Shown: positions 43,293 through 52,337 of the stretch, in pieces | Numbering within the stretch: position 1 is the stretch's first letter | Layout: each line of letters starts with the position of its first letter | Source: Dyadobacter sp. CY347 | GTDB taxonomy: Bacteria; Bacteroidota; Bacteroidia; Cytophagales; Spirosomataceae | Length of the DNA stretch: 64,000 bases | Direction: 5' to 3' | Assembly (NCBI RefSeq): GCF_021502655.1 | Contig: NZ_JAKFFT010000008.1 | Span: 372,001 to 436,000, forward strand | Made by a program: the position numbers and the translations under genes | The notes under the pieces: generated by a model | What the model saw: only the letters and a program-made list of their open reading frames with translations | Database searches by the model: none | What the model was told of the DNA's origin: nothing

Positions 43293-46184
43293 ATGCATCA
43301 TTCTACGTACGGGTCTAAATTGCTCACGAAGCTATTCTTTGTGGTTTTGGCTTGGACTATCTCTTTCCAAACGCTCCATGCCCAGACCAATCCTGGAACA
43401 ACCGAGGCGGACAACCAGCGTTATCTTGCCCTGATGCTGCTTAATGTGCTGGATAAAGATGAAAAAGGCCCCGAGCTGGACCTGATCCGGTCGGCGCATG
43501 CGTACGGAATGAATGCCGTTTACCTCACTATTCCCTGGGATAAAATCTATTACACCTCTCCAACAGACCAGCCACTTTGGGAAAAGTTTGACCTGCAAAT
43601 AAAAACGGCTACGGATCTGGGGATGAAAGTGGCACTGCGCATCCACCTGGGGAGGCATAGCACGCGGATCAAGAATTTTTGGGAACCGTCGGACAGCCAT
43701 ATGAGCTCAACTGGCAAACCTGTGATCAGCGGCTATCAGGACACTTCATTCGGGTTTGATAATGATCCGATTGCGGCAAAGGCACAAGCATTTGTTAAAG
43801 AAACCGTTACGCGATACAGACATTTGCAAACCAACAAACAGCTTTTATTTGTTTCCATAACCACCACAGGAACGCAGGAAGGGGAATATCCGGGCAGTTT
43901 GATCGAAAATGGTAAGGAAAGCCCCGCAGTGTATGATTATTCCAGAACCATGATAACTGGGTTCAGGCAATTTTTGATTTCGCATTATAAAAAACTACAA
44001 CGTCTTAACTATCTCTGGGGGATTAATCATAAAAATTTCGAAGAGGTGTTACCGCCTGCAACACCCTGGGAGCCAGCCGAATCATTCCGTCAGCGTGCCG
44101 GCAAGGACTGGTACATTTACCGCCATCTTATCTTGAAGCGCTTTACGGAGCAAATGATCGCGACTGTCAAATCTGTTGATCCTAATGTAAAGTTTGTATC
44201 TGATTACGGTTCTGTGTTTGACAGGATTTCAAGTGTACGCGGAACGCTGGGTTTCAGGAGTTTGAATGAAAAATCAGATGGGATAAAAATCAATGATGAC
44301 CTTGCCACCCACGATCACAGATGGTCAGTTGATATCATCAAGAGTACGGCGCCTGCTAATTTTATAATTGCCAATGAGCTGTTTATCAATACAGTATTTG
44401 ATAACAATGCCCATTTAAAACAGATCAACGAAAATTTCGCCCACGGTGCAAATATGGTGGCTGTTGTGGCCTCCGTTCAAACCACAATGGCCAGATCCGA
44501 GCCTTTTCTCCGGCAAGCTGCCCAAACGTGGCTTAACCAGCCCATGAAACCCATCGTTTACACGGATTCCGTGAGTTACAGACTTTCGGCAGCAGTGGAA
44601 AAGAGCGGGCCGATGAACGTCGTTTATGACGAGTGGAGAAAACGTGCCTTTGCAGATCCTAATAACCCAAAACCTGTCTGGATTGGCCTGAACGAAGACC
44701 TTCTGGCTCCTGAATATTGGGATGATGCGTCTAATTATCCACCATATGTGTTCAAACCGGTGCCAATGCAGATCATTGCGGTCAACAAAGATTTCGCTTA
44801 CAAACTGCCCATTGATACTTTTTCTGACGTAGACGGAACAGTTGTAAGAATGGAGGTTGGCGCATTGCCGGCATGGCTGAGGTTTGAAAATGGTCAATTA
44901 AGGGGCAGGCCAACGTCGCTTGGAGATTATCGCATCCAGGTGAAAGGGATCGATGATGAAGGCGGCGTCACGGAGGCGTTTCTGACTGTTCGTGTGGATA
45001 CGCGCGAGAATGCTAACAAGCCACCAACAGTTGATGCCAGTTTTTCAAACCAGACCATTGCTGTTAACGAACCATTTTCACTGCCCATTAACGATGGCGC
45101 ATTCGAGGATGCAGATGGCGAGGTGACCAAAATAGAGGCAAGCGAACTCCCAAGCTGGCTAAAATATACAAATGGCGTCCTGACCGGAACGCCGCCTAGC
45201 CTGGGCGAATTCCGCATTAGTCTGAAAGCATATGATGATCTGAATGCGTTTGTTGAGACTTATTTCACAATTAAAGTTGTTGAAAAGCAGTTTCTCAATG
45301 CTCCTCCGTACGCAGCTGGCTCATTACCAGTCAAATATGGACAGTTGAACATGCCATTTAACTACATTTTACCAACCGAGATCTTTGGTGACCCCGACGG
45401 TTATATATCTTCCATCACATTACAAAACCGCCCTTCCTGGCTCAATTTCCAGCTGAATACTTTTTCAGGAACGCCAACGGCAGAAGGCGAATACAGGCTC
45501 ATTATCAGGGCTTATGACAATGCTGGGGCTTATGTGGAGGTGCCATTTATATTAATCGTTGAAATCCCAAAATTCCGTTTTGAATTGGTTCAAGGCGGAA
45601 GTAAAGTGGATCAGCGCGTGATCAGGAAATTGACGGGTGATGAAGTGATCGCTTACAGTGATTTGCCATCTTCCTTAAACATTTACGCGCACGGAAATTT
45701 CGAATACGATAAAGTTGACTTCAACCTGACCGGTCCTTACAACAGAAAATCGCAAACCAAGATTTTCCCTTTTGCCCTTTACGAAAATGCCAGCGGATTT
45801 GCGCCTTACATCGGTCGGTACACATTGACGGTTACGGCAACAAAGGAGGATTCGGCCATAGTAACCAACTCGATCCAGTTCAGCATTTCCTTTGGAGATT
45901 CGATCAACATTACGAAAGACCTGGAAGACTGGCGCTTTTTCCCGAATCCCGTGGAAAGCGTTTTTAATGTGAAGCTTCCCGCAAATGTGGTCGCTAATGA
46001 CATTTCTTACGAGCTGATTACCGTTTCGGGGAAAAGAATTGATTTTCCAAAAGAGTTTGTCACCGTCTCCGACGACCTGTCGAACATTGATCTTTCCAAA
46101 TTGGGCATTTCATCAGGAATCTACTTTATCCGCCTTCACGCGAATGGTGAGCTTTTAAAACAGTTTAAGATCTTCAAAAAGTAA
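43293..46184 (+). CDS. Secreted GH42-like protein with Ig-like repeats and T9SS sorting domain
   Basis: 963 residues. A signal peptide ends at LHAQ. Residues about 35-430 look like a TIM-barrel of the beta-galactosidase (GH42) type: YLALMLLNVLDKDEKGPELD, YGMNAVYLTIPWDKIYY, RRLNYLWGINHKNFEEVLPP-like sequence and FVSITTTGTQEGEYPG. Catalytic acids could not be assigned. Three putative-Ig repeats follow (about 485-565, 580-655 and 670-755), each with LPxWLxxxxGxLxGxPxxxGxYRI. The C-terminal ~85 residues (WRFFPNPVESVFNVKLPANV...GIYFIRLHANGELLKQFKIF) are a type A T9SS sorting domain. It is the last gene of the glycosyltransferase operon. Confidence 0.82.
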   Translation: MHHSTYGSKLLTKLFFVVLAWTISFQTLHAQTNPGTTEADNQRYLALMLLNVLDKDEKGPELDLIRSAHAYGMNAVYLTIPWDKIYYTSPTDQPLWEKFDLQIKTATDLGMKVALRIHLGRHSTRIKNFWEPSDSHMSSTGKPVISGYQDTSFGFDNDPIAAKAQAFVKETVTRYRHLQTNKQLLFVSITTTGTQEGEYPGSLIENGKESPAVYDYSRTMITGFRQFLISHYKKLQRLNYLWGINHKNFEEVLPPATPWEPAESFRQRAGKDWYIYRHLILKRFTEQMIATVKSVDPNVKFVSDYGSVFDRISSVRGTLGFRSLNEKSDGIKINDDLATHDHRWSVDIIKSTAPANFIIANELFINTVFDNNAHLKQINENFAHGANMVAVVASVQTTMARSEPFLRQAAQTWLNQPMKPIVYTDSVSYRLSAAVEKSGPMNVVYDEWRKRAFADPNNPKPVWIGLNEDLLAPEYWDDASNYPPYVFKPVPMQIIAVNKDFAYKLPIDTFSDVDGTVVRMEVGALPAWLRFENGQLRGRPTSLGDYRIQVKGIDDEGGVTEAFLTVRVDTRENANKPPTVDASFSNQTIAVNEPFSLPINDGAFEDADGEVTKIEASELPSWLKYTNGVLTGTPPSLGEFRISLKAYDDLNAFVETYFTIKVVEKQFLNAPPYAAGSLPVKYGQLNMPFNYILPTEIFGDPDGYISSITLQNRPSWLNFQLNTFSGTPTAEGEYRLIIRAYDNAGAYVEVPFILIVEIPKFRFELVQGGSKVDQRVIRKLTGDEVIAYSDLPSSLNIYAHGNFEYDKVDFNLTGPYNRKSQTKIFPFALYENASGFAPYIGRYTLTVTATKEDSAIVTNSIQFSISFGDSINITKDLEDWRFFPNPVESVFNVKLPANVVANDISYELITVSGKRIDFPKEFVTVSDDLSNIDLSKLGISSGIYFIRLHANGELLKQFKIFKK

Positions 46185-46221
46185 GTTTCAAAATCCCGGC
46201 TCTCTTTCAATTTTGCCATTG

Positions 46222-46285
46222 GTATGCTTGCATAAGTATGCGAATGATTTATATTTGTAAAAGACAAGGTAGTATGCAAGCATAC
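46222..46285 (+). promoter_or_regulatory. Acyl-CoA dehydrogenase promoter with two GTATGC-N2-GCATAC operators
   Basis: Operator A is GTATGC-TT-GCATAA (46222-46235, one mismatch) and is followed by a further half-site GTATGC at 46236-46241. Operator B, GTATGC-AA-GCATAC (46272-46285), is perfect. Between them, TTG (46228-46230, inside operator A), a 19-bp spacer and a perfect TATATTTG box (46250-46257) form the promoter, with a start near 46264. The two sites bracket the promoter, which suggests repression. Confidence 0.65.
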
Positions 46286-46325
46286 CTTTAATTCAAGCCT
46301 TAATCATCGATAAAAATTAACGAAT

Positions 46326-48140
46326 ATGGCCGTTGCAGAAGCAAACAAGACGTCTATTAAGGGAGGAGAATTTTTAATCAAAGAAACATCTTCGTCTCAA
46401 ATTTTTATTCCTGAGGAATTTACGGAGGAGCAGCGTATGATTGCAGACACTTGCAGGGAATTTCTCGGCAAGGAAATCTGGCCGATCCTGGATGAAATCG
46501 ATCATGCCAAAAGTCCTGATCTGATTTCGGGGTTAATGGATAAGGCCGGTGAATTAGGCTTATTAGGAACCGCGGTTCCGGAAGAGTATGGTGGTTTTGG
46601 GATGAATTTCAACACCTCCATGCTGGTTGCGGAAGCCACGGGTGCGGGAAATTCATTTTCAGTAGCACTTTCCGCCCACACAGGAATCGGCACATTGCCT
46701 ATCCTTTATTACGGTAACGACGAACAAAAAAGTAAATATCTTCCCAAGCTCGCAACGGGCGAATGGAAAGCAGCATATTGTTTAACAGAGCCTGATTCGG
46801 GCTCGGATGCCAACTCCGGCAAGACCAAGGCGATCCTCACTTCTGACGGCCAGCATTACTCCATTACCGGCCAGAAAATGTGGATCACAAACGGCGGTTT
46901 CGCTGATGTTTTTATTGTTTTTGCCAAAATTGAAGAAATCGGCCAGGCTGATAAAAACCTCAGCGCTTTCATCATTGAAAAATCTTTCGGCGGCATCACT
47001 ATGAATGCGCCGGAGCATAAAATGGGCATTAAAGGCTCGGATACGCGGCAGATTTTCTTTAATGATTGCCTGGTTCCGGTGGAAAACATGCTGTCGGAAC
47101 GCGGAAACGGGTTCAAGATCGCAGTGAACATTCTAAATATTGGCCGGATCAAACTGGCAGCTGCGGCGTTGGGCGGCGCGAAAAGAGTTACCCATCAAGC
47201 CATTAACTATGCAAATGAAAGAAAGCAGTTTGGAACTGCAATCGCGAATTTTGGCGCAATTAAGCATAAGCTGGCTGAAATGGCTACGCAAATGTTCGCA
47301 ACCGAATCAGCGGCTTACCGGGTTGGCCAAAATATCGATGACCTGATCTCTACTTTTCAGGAAAAAGGAATGTCGGACGCTGAATCCAAGCTTAAAGCGC
47401 TGGAAGAACTGGCCATAGAATGTGCCATTATGAAAGTGCATGGCTCAGAAGTGCTTGATTATGTGGTGGATGAAGGTGTACAGATCTATGGCGGAATGGG
47501 CTTCTCGGCGGATGCGCCAATGGATCGTGCTTACCGCGACAGCCGCATTAACCGGATCTTTGAAGGAACCAACGAGATTAACAGATTACTCGTTGTGGAT
47601 ATGCTTTTAAAACGCGCCATGAAAGGCCAGATCGACCTGATGGGACCTGCGATGGCGGTTGGAAAAGAAATCATGTCTATCCCGGATTTCAGCATTAGTG
47701 AAGACGAGACACGCTTCTCAGCGGAGAAAAAAGTGATTCAAAACCTCAAAAAAGCAGCATTAATGGTTGCCGGGGCCGCGGTGCAGAAATTCATGATGAA
47801 GCTTTCCGAAGAACAGGAAATTATCATGAACCTGGCCGATATGGTAATTGAAATTTATGCAGCCGAATCCGTTCTGCTGCGCGTTGAAAAACGGATTGAT
47901 CTGCTGGGGGCGGATGCAAACAAATTGCACGAGGATATGGCGATCATTTATCTGCATCGGGCTGTGGAGAAGGTAAATAATGCCGGTAGGGCCGCTATAA
48001 CGAGTTTTGCAGAAAGTGACGAGCTGCGCGTGATGCTGATGGGATTGAAACGGTTCACGAAAATTGAGCCGGTTAATCTCAAAGAAGCCCGCCGCAGAAT
48101 CGCCGATGAACTGATCACTAAAAACGAATATGTTTTTTAA
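46326..48140 (+). CDS. Acyl-CoA dehydrogenase (long form)
   Basis: 604 residues. The FAD-dependent acyl-CoA dehydrogenase core covers about residues 30-420: ELGLLGTAVPEEYGGFGMNF, AAYCLTEPDSGSDANSGKTK, SITGQKMWITNGGFADVFIV and the catalytic Glu in IFEGTNEINRLL. A C-terminal extension of about 170 residues is like that of very-long-chain dehydrogenases. It introduces the double bond in the first step of beta-oxidation. The gene is monocistronic, and its promoter carries operators matching that of the thiolase. Confidence 0.94.
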   Translation: MAVAEANKTSIKGGEFLIKETSSSQIFIPEEFTEEQRMIADTCREFLGKEIWPILDEIDHAKSPDLISGLMDKAGELGLLGTAVPEEYGGFGMNFNTSMLVAEATGAGNSFSVALSAHTGIGTLPILYYGNDEQKSKYLPKLATGEWKAAYCLTEPDSGSDANSGKTKAILTSDGQHYSITGQKMWITNGGFADVFIVFAKIEEIGQADKNLSAFIIEKSFGGITMNAPEHKMGIKGSDTRQIFFNDCLVPVENMLSERGNGFKIAVNILNIGRIKLAAAALGGAKRVTHQAINYANERKQFGTAIANFGAIKHKLAEMATQMFATESAAYRVGQNIDDLISTFQEKGMSDAESKLKALEELAIECAIMKVHGSEVLDYVVDEGVQIYGGMGFSADAPMDRAYRDSRINRIFEGTNEINRLLVVDMLLKRAMKGQIDLMGPAMAVGKEIMSIPDFSISEDETRFSAEKKVIQNLKKAALMVAGAAVQKFMMKLSEEQEIIMNLADMVIEIYAAESVLLRVEKRIDLLGADANKLHEDMAIIYLHRAVEKVNNAGRAAITSFAESDELRVMLMGLKRFTKIEPVNLKEARRRIADELITKNEYVF

Positions 48141-48280
48141 ATAAGATTTTTCAGGCGGATCGGCTATTTTTAGGAAACCAAAGCCGTCGATTTTCACGTT
48201 AGGCTATCGGTTTGTTTGATTAAAATATCGCTAAATAATTTACGTTGGATTCTCTACTAGCTACTGAAAAGCCACCTTTC

Positions 48281-49834
48281 ATGACCCTGCATTCCCTGGA
48301 TCTTCGTACAACGGGCCAATTTCCTGCATTACTTCTTGATTATCTCGATCAAAAACCGGCATTGGAATCGTTTTACAGTATTTATCCGACCCTGGAAAAT
48401 GCAAAGGAAGCCATCGTTAGCAAGCAGAATTTTGATATCGAAAAGCGTAAAACGCTGGTTGATGTTTTAGAAAAACAATATACAGGACTTCCCTATCTCC
48501 CCGATTTTTCGATCCTTTTAAAGGAAAATACATTCACCGTTACAACCGGCCACCAGCTGAACATTTTCACCGGGCCGCTTTACATTATTTATAAAATCGT
48601 AACGACAGTGAAGCTCGCGAGGGCATTGAAAGAGGCATATCCTGAATATAACTTCGTGCCGATTTACTGGATGGCTACGGAAGATCATGATTTTGAGGAA
48701 ATTGCTACATTTCATCTGTTCGGACAAACGCACAAGTGGACGGGCGAGCACAAAGGCGCCGTTGGCCGCCTGAATCCGAAGGAACTGGAAAGCATTATCA
48801 AGCAATTACCCGACAAACCGTTGCTGTTTGCCAAAGCATATCTGGAAAACACAACATTGGCTGATGCCGTGCGATGTTATATGCACGAATTGTTTGGAAA
48901 ACAAGGCTTAGTTACGCTTGATGCGGATAATGCAGATCTAAAACGACACTTCCTTCCCGTAATTCATGAGGAACTGACCGATTCCGTCTCGGAAAAACTG
49001 GTCACAGAAACCACCGGCAAACTCAATGCACTGGGTTACCACACGCCGCTTCACGCAAGAGAAATCAACCTTTTTTACCTGGCCGACGGACTTCGCGAAC
49101 GCATTACGCGCGACGGCGACAATTTTCAGGTTTTAAATACAGACATTACATTTACAAAATCCGAAATCCTGGATCTGGCAACAAAAAGCCCGGAATTTTT
49201 CAGTCCGAATGTTGTGCTCAGGCCATTATACGAAGAAGTGATTTTGCCCAACCTTGCGTATATAGGCGGACCGTCGGAAGTGCCTTACTGGATGCAGCTG
49301 AAAGGCGTTTTTGAGCACTTTAATGTGCCTTTCCCGATGTTGATGCCGCGCAACTTTGCATTGTATCTCAATAATTTACAAGGCAAAAAGGTGCAGAAAT
49401 TGAAGATCGACTATAAGGATCTTTTTCTGGATGAGATTGCATTGAAAAAAACATTCGTTGAGCGGAATACGGAGCATGTCCTAAGCTTGGAAGATCAGAA
49501 AAATGCCTTTGATGATATTTTTGAGGCGATTTTAGATAAAGCTACTGCCGTGGATCAAACCATGTACGGCGCGGTAAAAGCAGAGCAAACGCGCTTGCTG
49601 AATTCCTTAAAACATCTGGAAAAACGTATTATCAAGGCCGAAGAGCGCAATCACGAATCTGAAATTGTGCAACTGATCAGCCTTAAAAACAAGCTGTTCC
49701 CGAACGGAATCGCCCAGGAACGCTATGATAATCTGCTGAATTTCTATATTAATGATCCCGAATTCATCGAAAAACTATTCGATCTTTTCGATCCGCTGGA
49801 TTTCAGGTATAATGTAGTCGTTGAAGATAAATAG
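48281..49834 (+). CDS. bshC: Bacillithiol biosynthesis cysteine-adding enzyme BshC
   Basis: 517 residues from the ATG at 48281 (MTLHSLDLRTTGQFPALLLD); an in-frame TTG at 48245 is less likely. BshC hallmarks are TVTTGHQLNIFTGPLYIIYK, FVPIYWMATEDHDFEEIATF, HELFGKQGLVTLDADNADLK and PSEVPYWMQLKGVFEHFNVP, plus a C-terminal coiled coil (SLKHLEKRIIKAEERNHESE). It adds cysteine to glucosaminyl malate in the last step of bacillithiol synthesis. No other bsh genes are in the window. Confidence 0.93.
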   Translation: MTLHSLDLRTTGQFPALLLDYLDQKPALESFYSIYPTLENAKEAIVSKQNFDIEKRKTLVDVLEKQYTGLPYLPDFSILLKENTFTVTTGHQLNIFTGPLYIIYKIVTTVKLARALKEAYPEYNFVPIYWMATEDHDFEEIATFHLFGQTHKWTGEHKGAVGRLNPKELESIIKQLPDKPLLFAKAYLENTTLADAVRCYMHELFGKQGLVTLDADNADLKRHFLPVIHEELTDSVSEKLVTETTGKLNALGYHTPLHAREINLFYLADGLRERITRDGDNFQVLNTDITFTKSEILDLATKSPEFFSPNVVLRPLYEEVILPNLAYIGGPSEVPYWMQLKGVFEHFNVPFPMLMPRNFALYLNNLQGKKVQKLKIDYKDLFLDEIALKKTFVERNTEHVLSLEDQKNAFDDIFEAILDKATAVDQTMYGAVKAEQTRLLNSLKHLEKRIIKAEERNHESEIVQLISLKNKLFPNGIAQERYDNLLNFYINDPEFIEKLFDLFDPLDFRYNVVVEDK

Positions 49835-49849
49835 CTGATTGAAAGCTGC

Positions 49850-50908
49850 TTAATCCTTCAACTTTACATCACCAAACCGCGAAACAACCGTAATCCTGGT
49901 TCCTGATCCGGTGCCCACTTTCCCCTGATATTGCTTCTGTTTATAAGCTTTATCATCCTTCGACGGCTGCATGGAAAAATTGACATTGGAAGAAGGATAA
50001 CTGAAATTCCCGTAAGTAACCGTCACATTGAACTGGTTCGCATCTGCCGGCAAGATAATAGACGAGTAAGATGCCTGAATGTCAATGTTTTCCGCTGAAT
50101 TGGTTAGCTGATCGATCTTGAAATTGCCTGAGTAGTTCAGCTTTATTTTCCCCGAGCCGCGCATCGTGCCAATTTTTGCACCCGAATAATCAATGTCTGC
50201 GTCCAGATTGGTAACATCGCCAATGTTAAGCTCGCCGAATTTATTGATGATAAAAACCTTTTTAGCCATATCCAGCTTCAAGTTCGAATACTGGCATTCC
50301 AGTTTTCCACCATCCATTCTCCCGATTTTAGCGCTTCCGTAACGCACATCAATGATATTTTCGGCATTATCCAAAAGATTGGCCACGAAATTTCCGTAGC
50401 GTGAATCAATGGTCAGCGGCGCGTGGAAAGAAGGAATGTCCGTGTCGCCGAACTTGTTACGCACGATCAGCGCATTTTCCTTTGGCATATAAACCGTATA
50501 ATCGATCTGAATGAAGTTCTTTTCCCCTTTTTTGTTGTTCCAGCCATTGTTGCCAAACTGGCTTCTGTCGATATGCGTAGTCAAGCCAATTTGATTTTTA
50601 TATCGCTTTTCGTCGATTTTCACAGCTCCGAGATATTCCGAAGCACGGCCGTCCGTAGGCGCATTGGCCGTTACAATGATCTCAACCTTAATATCTTCCC
50701 TATTCCAAAGATTAATTTTTACCTGACCAAATTGGTTATCGACCACAAGTTGGTCATCGTTTTTAACATCAAAAACCTTTACAATATTCCTTCGTTTTTC
50801 GACGAGCCCATTCTGTTCAGGATCCGGATTTACTGCCAGCAGCATCTGCGGCAGCATGATCATCATGCTAAATAACAGGTGCGCTGTCTTCCTCTTTATC
50901 GTCTCCAT
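49850..50908 (-). CDS. Exported beta-repeat protein, DUF4097-like
   Basis: 352 residues with a signal peptide (HLLFSMMIMLPQMLLA). The remainder is a right-handed series of short beta repeats (ADIDYSGAKIGTMRGSGKIK, LNYSGNFKIDQLTNSAENID, DVRYGSAKIGRMDGGKLECQ) resembling DUF4097/putative-adhesin domains. Its first 41 bp overlap the end of the anti-sigma-like gene. The order sigma factor, anti-sigma, beta-repeat protein suggests a regulated envelope module. No catalytic residues are evident, and the function is unknown. Confidence 0.72.
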   Translation of the reverse strand: METIKRKTAHLLFSMMIMLPQMLLAVNPDPEQNGLVEKRRNIVKVFDVKNDDQLVVDNQFGQVKINLWNREDIKVEIIVTANAPTDGRASEYLGAVKIDEKRYKNQIGLTTHIDRSQFGNNGWNNKKGEKNFIQIDYTVYMPKENALIVRNKFGDTDIPSFHAPLTIDSRYGNFVANLLDNAENIIDVRYGSAKIGRMDGGKLECQYSNLKLDMAKKVFIINKFGELNIGDVTNLDADIDYSGAKIGTMRGSGKIKLNYSGNFKIDQLTNSAENIDIQASYSSIILPADANQFNVTVTYGNFSYPSSNVNFSMQPSKDDKAYKQKQYQGKVGTGSGTRITVVSRFGDVKLKD

Positions 50909-51476
50909 TTTTTACTTTGTTAATGCGTTGCAAAATTTCTAATTGTTGGTTGAGCAGGTCAACCTGCCATTGTAAGTTCTGGACCATCGCTTCCAGCAAT
51001 GCCTCCTGATTGGGAGCATTTGATAAGTTGGAACGCAGGTTTTGGTAACTCACCTCCAGACTTTCCAGATCAGCAGAAAAATCTTTGTAAAGCTCCGGAT
51101 TATTCCGTGCGAGCTTGATGATTTCCTCCCTTTTCTGGTCTATTGCAACATTGTACGTATTGAATTCTCGGGCATAGGTAGGGACTTTTAAAGCCACACG
51201 CGGGTCGCGGGTTATGCCGTATTCATTATTGAGGTAAACTAAAAACCCGATTCCCAGGGCCAGAAACACGCCGGCCGCTATGCGCCAGTCAAAATATGGG
51301 CTGCTTAATCGCCTAATTTTTTTTTTGGATTGCTCCGGCACTATCGGAATCTCGCTATGTAATTTGCTATCGATTTGGCTCCATAAAGAATCCTGCGGTA
51401 AGAAAGTATCAAATCCATCCCTGTTATCTCGCACAAACCGCTCCAATCGATCTTTTTTATCAGAAGAATTTTTCAT
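50868..51476 (-). CDS. Membrane anti-sigma factor-like protein
   Basis: 202 residues: a cytoplasmic N-terminus (about 1-65, KKDRLERFVRDNRDGFDTFL, LWSQIDSKLH), one transmembrane segment (about 68-84, IAAGVFLALGIGFLVYL) and a periplasmic helical region with a coiled-coil character (LESLEVSYQNLRSNLSN, LQWQVDLLNQQLEIL). This topology and its position 93 bp downstream of an ECF sigma gene suggest an anti-sigma factor, although it lacks a recognisable zinc anti-sigma HxxxCxxC motif. It overlaps the next gene. Confidence 0.65.
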   Translation of the reverse strand: MKNSSDKKDRLERFVRDNRDGFDTFLPQDSLWSQIDSKLHSEIPIVPEQSKKKIRRLSSPYFDWRIAAGVFLALGIGFLVYLNNEYGITRDPRVALKVPTYAREFNTYNVAIDQKREEIIKLARNNPELYKDFSADLESLEVSYQNLRSNLSNAPNQEALLEAMVQNLQWQVDLLNQQLEILQRINKVKNGDDKEEDSAPVI

Positions 51477-51569
51477 AAAATCATCAACTTGTCATGTGTA
51501 AATAATGTTCTCAAATCCTTGTATGTTTAGATGGAACTCAAACGATTAAGTTTAAAATTATTGCTACAA

Positions 51570-52133
51570 CTATTTGGAAAGCATTTCGGTAAGCTTTCTT
51601 TTAGCCCGCATATATTGGGTCCTCGATGTGGTTTCGCTGATCCCCAACACCTCTCCTATTTCCTCATGATCATAGCCTTCGAATAAATAAAGGCTCAAAA
51701 CCACCCTGTAACCATCCGGCAGCTTCTGGACTGTGTTGCGCACGCGCTCCACTTCCAGGTTCGTCTCATACTCATCCATCCCGAAATAACTTTCGCTCCG
51801 GTCGCTGTCTTCCATCGTTTCCTGCCATTCTTCAATCTCCACCCATTTCACCTTCCGGCTCCGCATGTGGTTGATCGCCTTATTTACGACGATCTGTTTC
51901 AGCCACGCACCAAATGTTGATTGCTGCCTGAACTGGTGCAGGTTGGTAAATGCATCTACAAATGCCTCCTGCAAAGCGTCCTCTGCTTCCCCCAAATGAT
52001 TCAATATCCGCATGCAGATGTTGAACATGGCCTTGGAATACGACTTGTAAAGCTCATATTGCGCTTTGCGCTCACCGAGTTTACAACGCTCCACCAGTTC
52101 GACGTGCCGGTCAGGGTAAAATTGTGTTTTCAA
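51570..52133 (-). CDS. ECF-family RNA polymerase sigma factor
   Basis: 187 residues. The sigma-70 region 2 stretch (LYKSYSKAMFNICMRILNHL, GEAEDALQEAFVDAFTNLHQ, STFGAWLKQIVVNKAINHMR) and region 4 (LPDGYRVVLSLYLFEGYDHEEIGEVLGISE, TTSRTQYMRAKRKL) are both clear, joined by an acidic linker (EEWQETMEDSDRSESYFG). It is transcribed leftwards ahead of the anti-sigma-like gene. It probably responds to an envelope signal relayed by that protein; target promoters are not identified. Confidence 0.93.
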   Translation of the reverse strand: MKTQFYPDRHVELVERCKLGERKAQYELYKSYSKAMFNICMRILNHLGEAEDALQEAFVDAFTNLHQFRQQSTFGAWLKQIVVNKAINHMRSRKVKWVEIEEWQETMEDSDRSESYFGMDEYETNLEVERVRNTVQKLPDGYRVVLSLYLFEGYDHEEIGEVLGISETTSRTQYMRAKRKLTEMLSK

Positions 52134-52252
52134 GCAGAATGGCTAATATATATTTGAACGTTCTGTATAAAGGACAGTAGATGAAACTACATGTTGCATC
52201 AACAGGAAAAAAATTTTCCGGAAACGTCGTTCGAACAATGTTGCGTCAACCG

Positions 52253-52282
52253 TTGTTCTTAAAAAAGGCGCATATATTTTTG
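52253..52282 (+). promoter_or_regulatory. Candidate ispH promoter
   Basis: TTG (52253-52255), a 19-bp spacer and a perfect TATTTTTG box (52275-52282). Initiation would be near 52289, about 50 nt before the ispH ATG. Confidence 0.5.
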
Positions 52283-52337
52283 ATTTTTGGTCATAATATA
52301 GCCTAATTTGTTAACTGCAATCTACCAATTTTAGTCA

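Noticed and set aside
48245..48280. TTG start for bshC at 48245
   Set aside because: The ATG at 48281 gives the expected family N-terminus; the extra 12 residues show no family feature.
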